Positions 13,525 through 14,879 of a DNA stretch of 14,879 nucleotides are shown here, piece by piece. The notes under the pieces are model-generated. The model made no database searches, was not told the origin of the DNA, and worked only from the letters and a program-made list of their open reading frames with translations. Location of the stretch: contig JAABTE010000028.1 in NCBI GenBank assembly GCA_011390035.1, forward strand, positions 1 to 14,879. The letters run 5' to 3'. Both the position numbers and the translations under genes were made by a program. Numbering within the stretch: the first letter of the stretch is position 1; each line of letters starts with the position of its first letter. The DNA comes from Desulfobacteraceae bacterium (lineage in GTDB: Bacteria > Desulfobacterota > Desulfobacteria > Desulfobacterales > JAABSP01).

Positions 13525-14367
13525 ATGGAGGAGCTGAAAAGGGATCTTCATAGCAACGACGAGGTGGTCCGCATTTACGCGGCCCAGGATCTGGCTGAAA
13601 CGGGGGCCCCCGCGGCGGCCGAGGCGCTGGCGGCGCGGCTGGAGGCAGAGCCATCCCAGGCGGTCCGGGACGCCATGGTGTCTGCCCTGGGTCAACTGCC
13701 CCTGGATGGGGTGGCCGAGGCGCTGTTCGATCTGTTCCGGTCGCCCGACCCCTACCTGCGGAACGCGGCCATCCGGATATTCGCCGGACAGGGCGCCCCG
13801 GCGGTGGGCTTTCTGACCCCCCGGCTCGATCCGGCCGCCACCCCGGACGCCGAGGCGCGCAAGCTGATTCTGGACGCCCTGTTCCTCTCCGGCGCCGCGG
13901 CGGCCCTTCCGGGAATCCGCGCCGGCCTTGAGGACCCGTCCGTCAACGCCCGGATCACCGCCGTGGAATATCTCGGGGCCATGGGGGATCACGATTCCCT
14001 GGACGTCCTGTTCGGCATGATCGCGGCGGCCGGGGACGAGCCGATGTTGCGCCTGGCGGTGTTCGAGACGATCCGGCAGGTGGCCCGCCGCAAGGAGGAC
14101 CTGCGGCGGGGGCTTGAGCTCCTGGCGCCCGACCTTGATTTCAAGGATGGGCTGGACCCCCTCTACGCGCCCCAGGCCCTGGGCCTGGCGGGGCGGCTGG
14201 CGGATGGCGGCATCCTGGCGCGCCTCGTGACCGCCCTGCCCGATCCGCACTCCCTGGCCGGGGAGATCGGCGCGGCCCTTGCCGCGGCGGTGGACGAGGC
14301 GCCGGAGCTGATGGACTCCCCCGACATCCGGGACCTGATGGACCGGTACCCGGGGTCGGACCGCTGA
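13525..14367 (+). CDS. HEAT-repeat protein between cheB and cheA
   Basis: 280 aa from the ATG at 13525, chosen because it follows GAGGGAAAAGGGA at good spacing; the in-frame ATG at 13486 lies inside cheB. Helical pairs typical of HEAT/PBS-lyase-like repeats are visible: SNDEVVRIYAAQDLAETG, AVRDAMVSALGQLP, DPYLRNAAIRIFAGQG, DPSVNARITAVEYLGAMG. The C-terminal 100 residues are helical without a recognised domain. There are no cysteines, no membrane segment and no signal peptide. HEAT proteins are binding scaffolds. Its place between CheB and CheA suggests an interaction with one of them or with the array; the function is not known. Confidence 0.85.
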   Translation: MEELKRDLHSNDEVVRIYAAQDLAETGAPAAAEALAARLEAEPSQAVRDAMVSALGQLPLDGVAEALFDLFRSPDPYLRNAAIRIFAGQGAPAVGFLTPRLDPAATPDAEARKLILDALFLSGAAAALPGIRAGLEDPSVNARITAVEYLGAMGDHDSLDVLFGMIAAAGDEPMLRLAVFETIRQVARRKEDLRRGLELLAPDLDFKDGLDPLYAPQALGLAGRLADGGILARLVTALPDPHSLAGEIGAALAAAVDEAPELMDSPDIRDLMDRYPGSDR

Positions 14368-14377
14368 CGGCGGCGCG

Positions 14378-14879
14378 ATGGGAGCCAGCATCCACATAAC
14401 GCCGGAGATGCGCCGGCAGTTCCACTCCGAGACGGCGGACCATCTGAAGCATCTGGAGCGGCTGCTGATCCGGATCGAGCAGGACCCGGAGCGGGAGGAC
14501 CTGGTTCACACCGCCTTCCGGTATGTTCATAGCATCAAGGGCAACAGCGATTACCTGGGGGTAGCGGATCTCAACGGGCTGGCCCACCTGATCGAGGATC
14601 TGATGGACGATCTGCGGACGGGCCGGATGGCGGTGACGCCGGCGGTGATCGACATCCTGCTGCGGAGCCTGGACCTGCTCAGGGAGATGAACCGGCGGAT
14701 CGTCATGGATGAATACGAGGCCACGGACATTGAACCCATCCGGTCGGCCGTGGCCCGGCTTCGGGAGGATGGGGACGGCGCCGGCGGCGACGCGAACCCG
14801 CCGGAAAAAGCAGACCTGTCGGAAAAAGCGGACCCGCCGGAAAAAGCAGACCTGTCGGAAAAAGCAGACCCGCCGGAAA
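14378..14879 (+). CDS. CheA-like histidine kinase, N-terminal Hpt part, running off the window
   Basis: The ATG at 14378 lies 10 bp after the HEAT-protein stop and the frame is open to the window end (167 codons visible). Residues 1-130 form a histidine phosphotransfer (Hpt) domain: AFRYVHSIKGNSDYLGVADL puts the phospho-accepting histidine at H51, with the usual following helix (LNGLAHLIEDLMDDLRTG). From about 140 a linker of alternating PPEKAD and LSEKAD hexapeptides begins. Dimerisation, kinase and CheW-like domains would lie beyond the edge, so CheA identity rests on the Hpt and operon context; a separate Hpt protein is possible. No strong ribosome binding site is seen, which suggests coupling to the HEAT gene. 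Confidence 0.8.
   Translation, partial: MGASIHITPEMRRQFHSETADHLKHLERLLIRIEQDPEREDLVHTAFRYVHSIKGNSDYLGVADLNGLAHLIEDLMDDLRTGRMAVTPAVIDILLRSLDLLREMNRRIVMDEYEATDIEPIRSAVARLREDGDGAGGDANPPEKADLSEKADPPEKADLSEKADPPE
14798..14879 (+). repeat. 18-bp in-frame tandem repeat in the CheA linker
   Basis: Four full 18-bp units (14798-14815, 14816-14833, 14834-14851, 14852-14869) and a partial fifth encode PPEKAD and LSEKAD alternately, so the true period is 36 bp. The 36-bp copies differ by a single base in the visible part, which points to recent expansion. The array continues beyond the window. Confidence 0.9.

Noticed and set aside
1..14879. tRNA, rRNA, CRISPR array or riboswitch
   Set aside because: Reading both strands I saw no cloverleaf-like tRNA, rRNA segment or regularly spaced repeat-spacer pattern. 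The only repeats are in-frame tandem arrays, the 27-bp direct repeat and the tandem promoter repeat.

Overview
The window is very GC-rich with strongly G/C-ending codons. The gene content (a cytoplasmic chemosensory cluster, a sigma54-dependent regulator, an Rpn/PD-(D/E)XK family protein, an FmdE-family protein) suggests a deltaproteobacterium-type organism (Desulfobacterota, perhaps Desulfobacterales). This placement is inferred from gene content only.

Left part (1-1190): a mosaic of gene pieces. Reading leftward on the minus strand is the C-terminal third of an EgtD-type histidine methyltransferase, fused in frame to a ~50-residue internal piece of a cysteine desulfurase (NifS/IscS family) that includes the PLP-lysine motif. 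The cysteine desulfurase piece abuts, at about 618-632, the plus-strand C-terminal part of an FmdE-family protein that has lost its N-terminus. No spacer DNA is visible at either join. This is either a true rearrangement scar or an assembly chimera.

Middle-left part (1191-2573): an Rpn/PD-(D/E)XK family gene (1413-2381). A 27-bp perfect direct repeat occurs at 1270-1296 and 2449-2475, about 100-120 bp upstream of the rpn-like gene and of the next gene respectively.

Centre (2574-5194): a 757-aa enhancer-binding regulator (REC-PAS-PAS-AAA+-Fis HTH, intact GAFTGA) is followed by a 347-bp control region. In order, this region contains an interleaved GACAC/GTGTC dyad cluster (4857-4878), an AT-rich stretch, an intrinsic terminator (5022-5071) and two tandem -24/-12 sigma54 promoter matches spaced exactly 22 bp apart (5090-5105 and 5112-5127). 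The layout implies that the regulator drives the operon to its right.

Right part (5195-14879, all plus strand, tightly spaced): a ParA-like ATPase, a small coiled-coil/TPR protein, a lidless Hsp70/DnaK-like protein, a soluble chemoreceptor carrying two complete signalling hairpins exactly 300 residues apart, a triple-CheW protein whose second CheW domain is split by a degenerate CZB-like helical domain, CheB, a HEAT-repeat protein, and the start of a CheA-like Hpt kinase that runs off the window. The proposed reading is a sigma54-switched cytoplasmic chemosensory array positioned by ParA, possibly through the basic N-terminus of the receptor, with an Hsp70/TPR pair of unknown role. CheR, CheY and most of CheA are not in the window. 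In-frame tandem repeats (12, 18, 24 or 42 bp) occur in linkers or tails of five of the genes.
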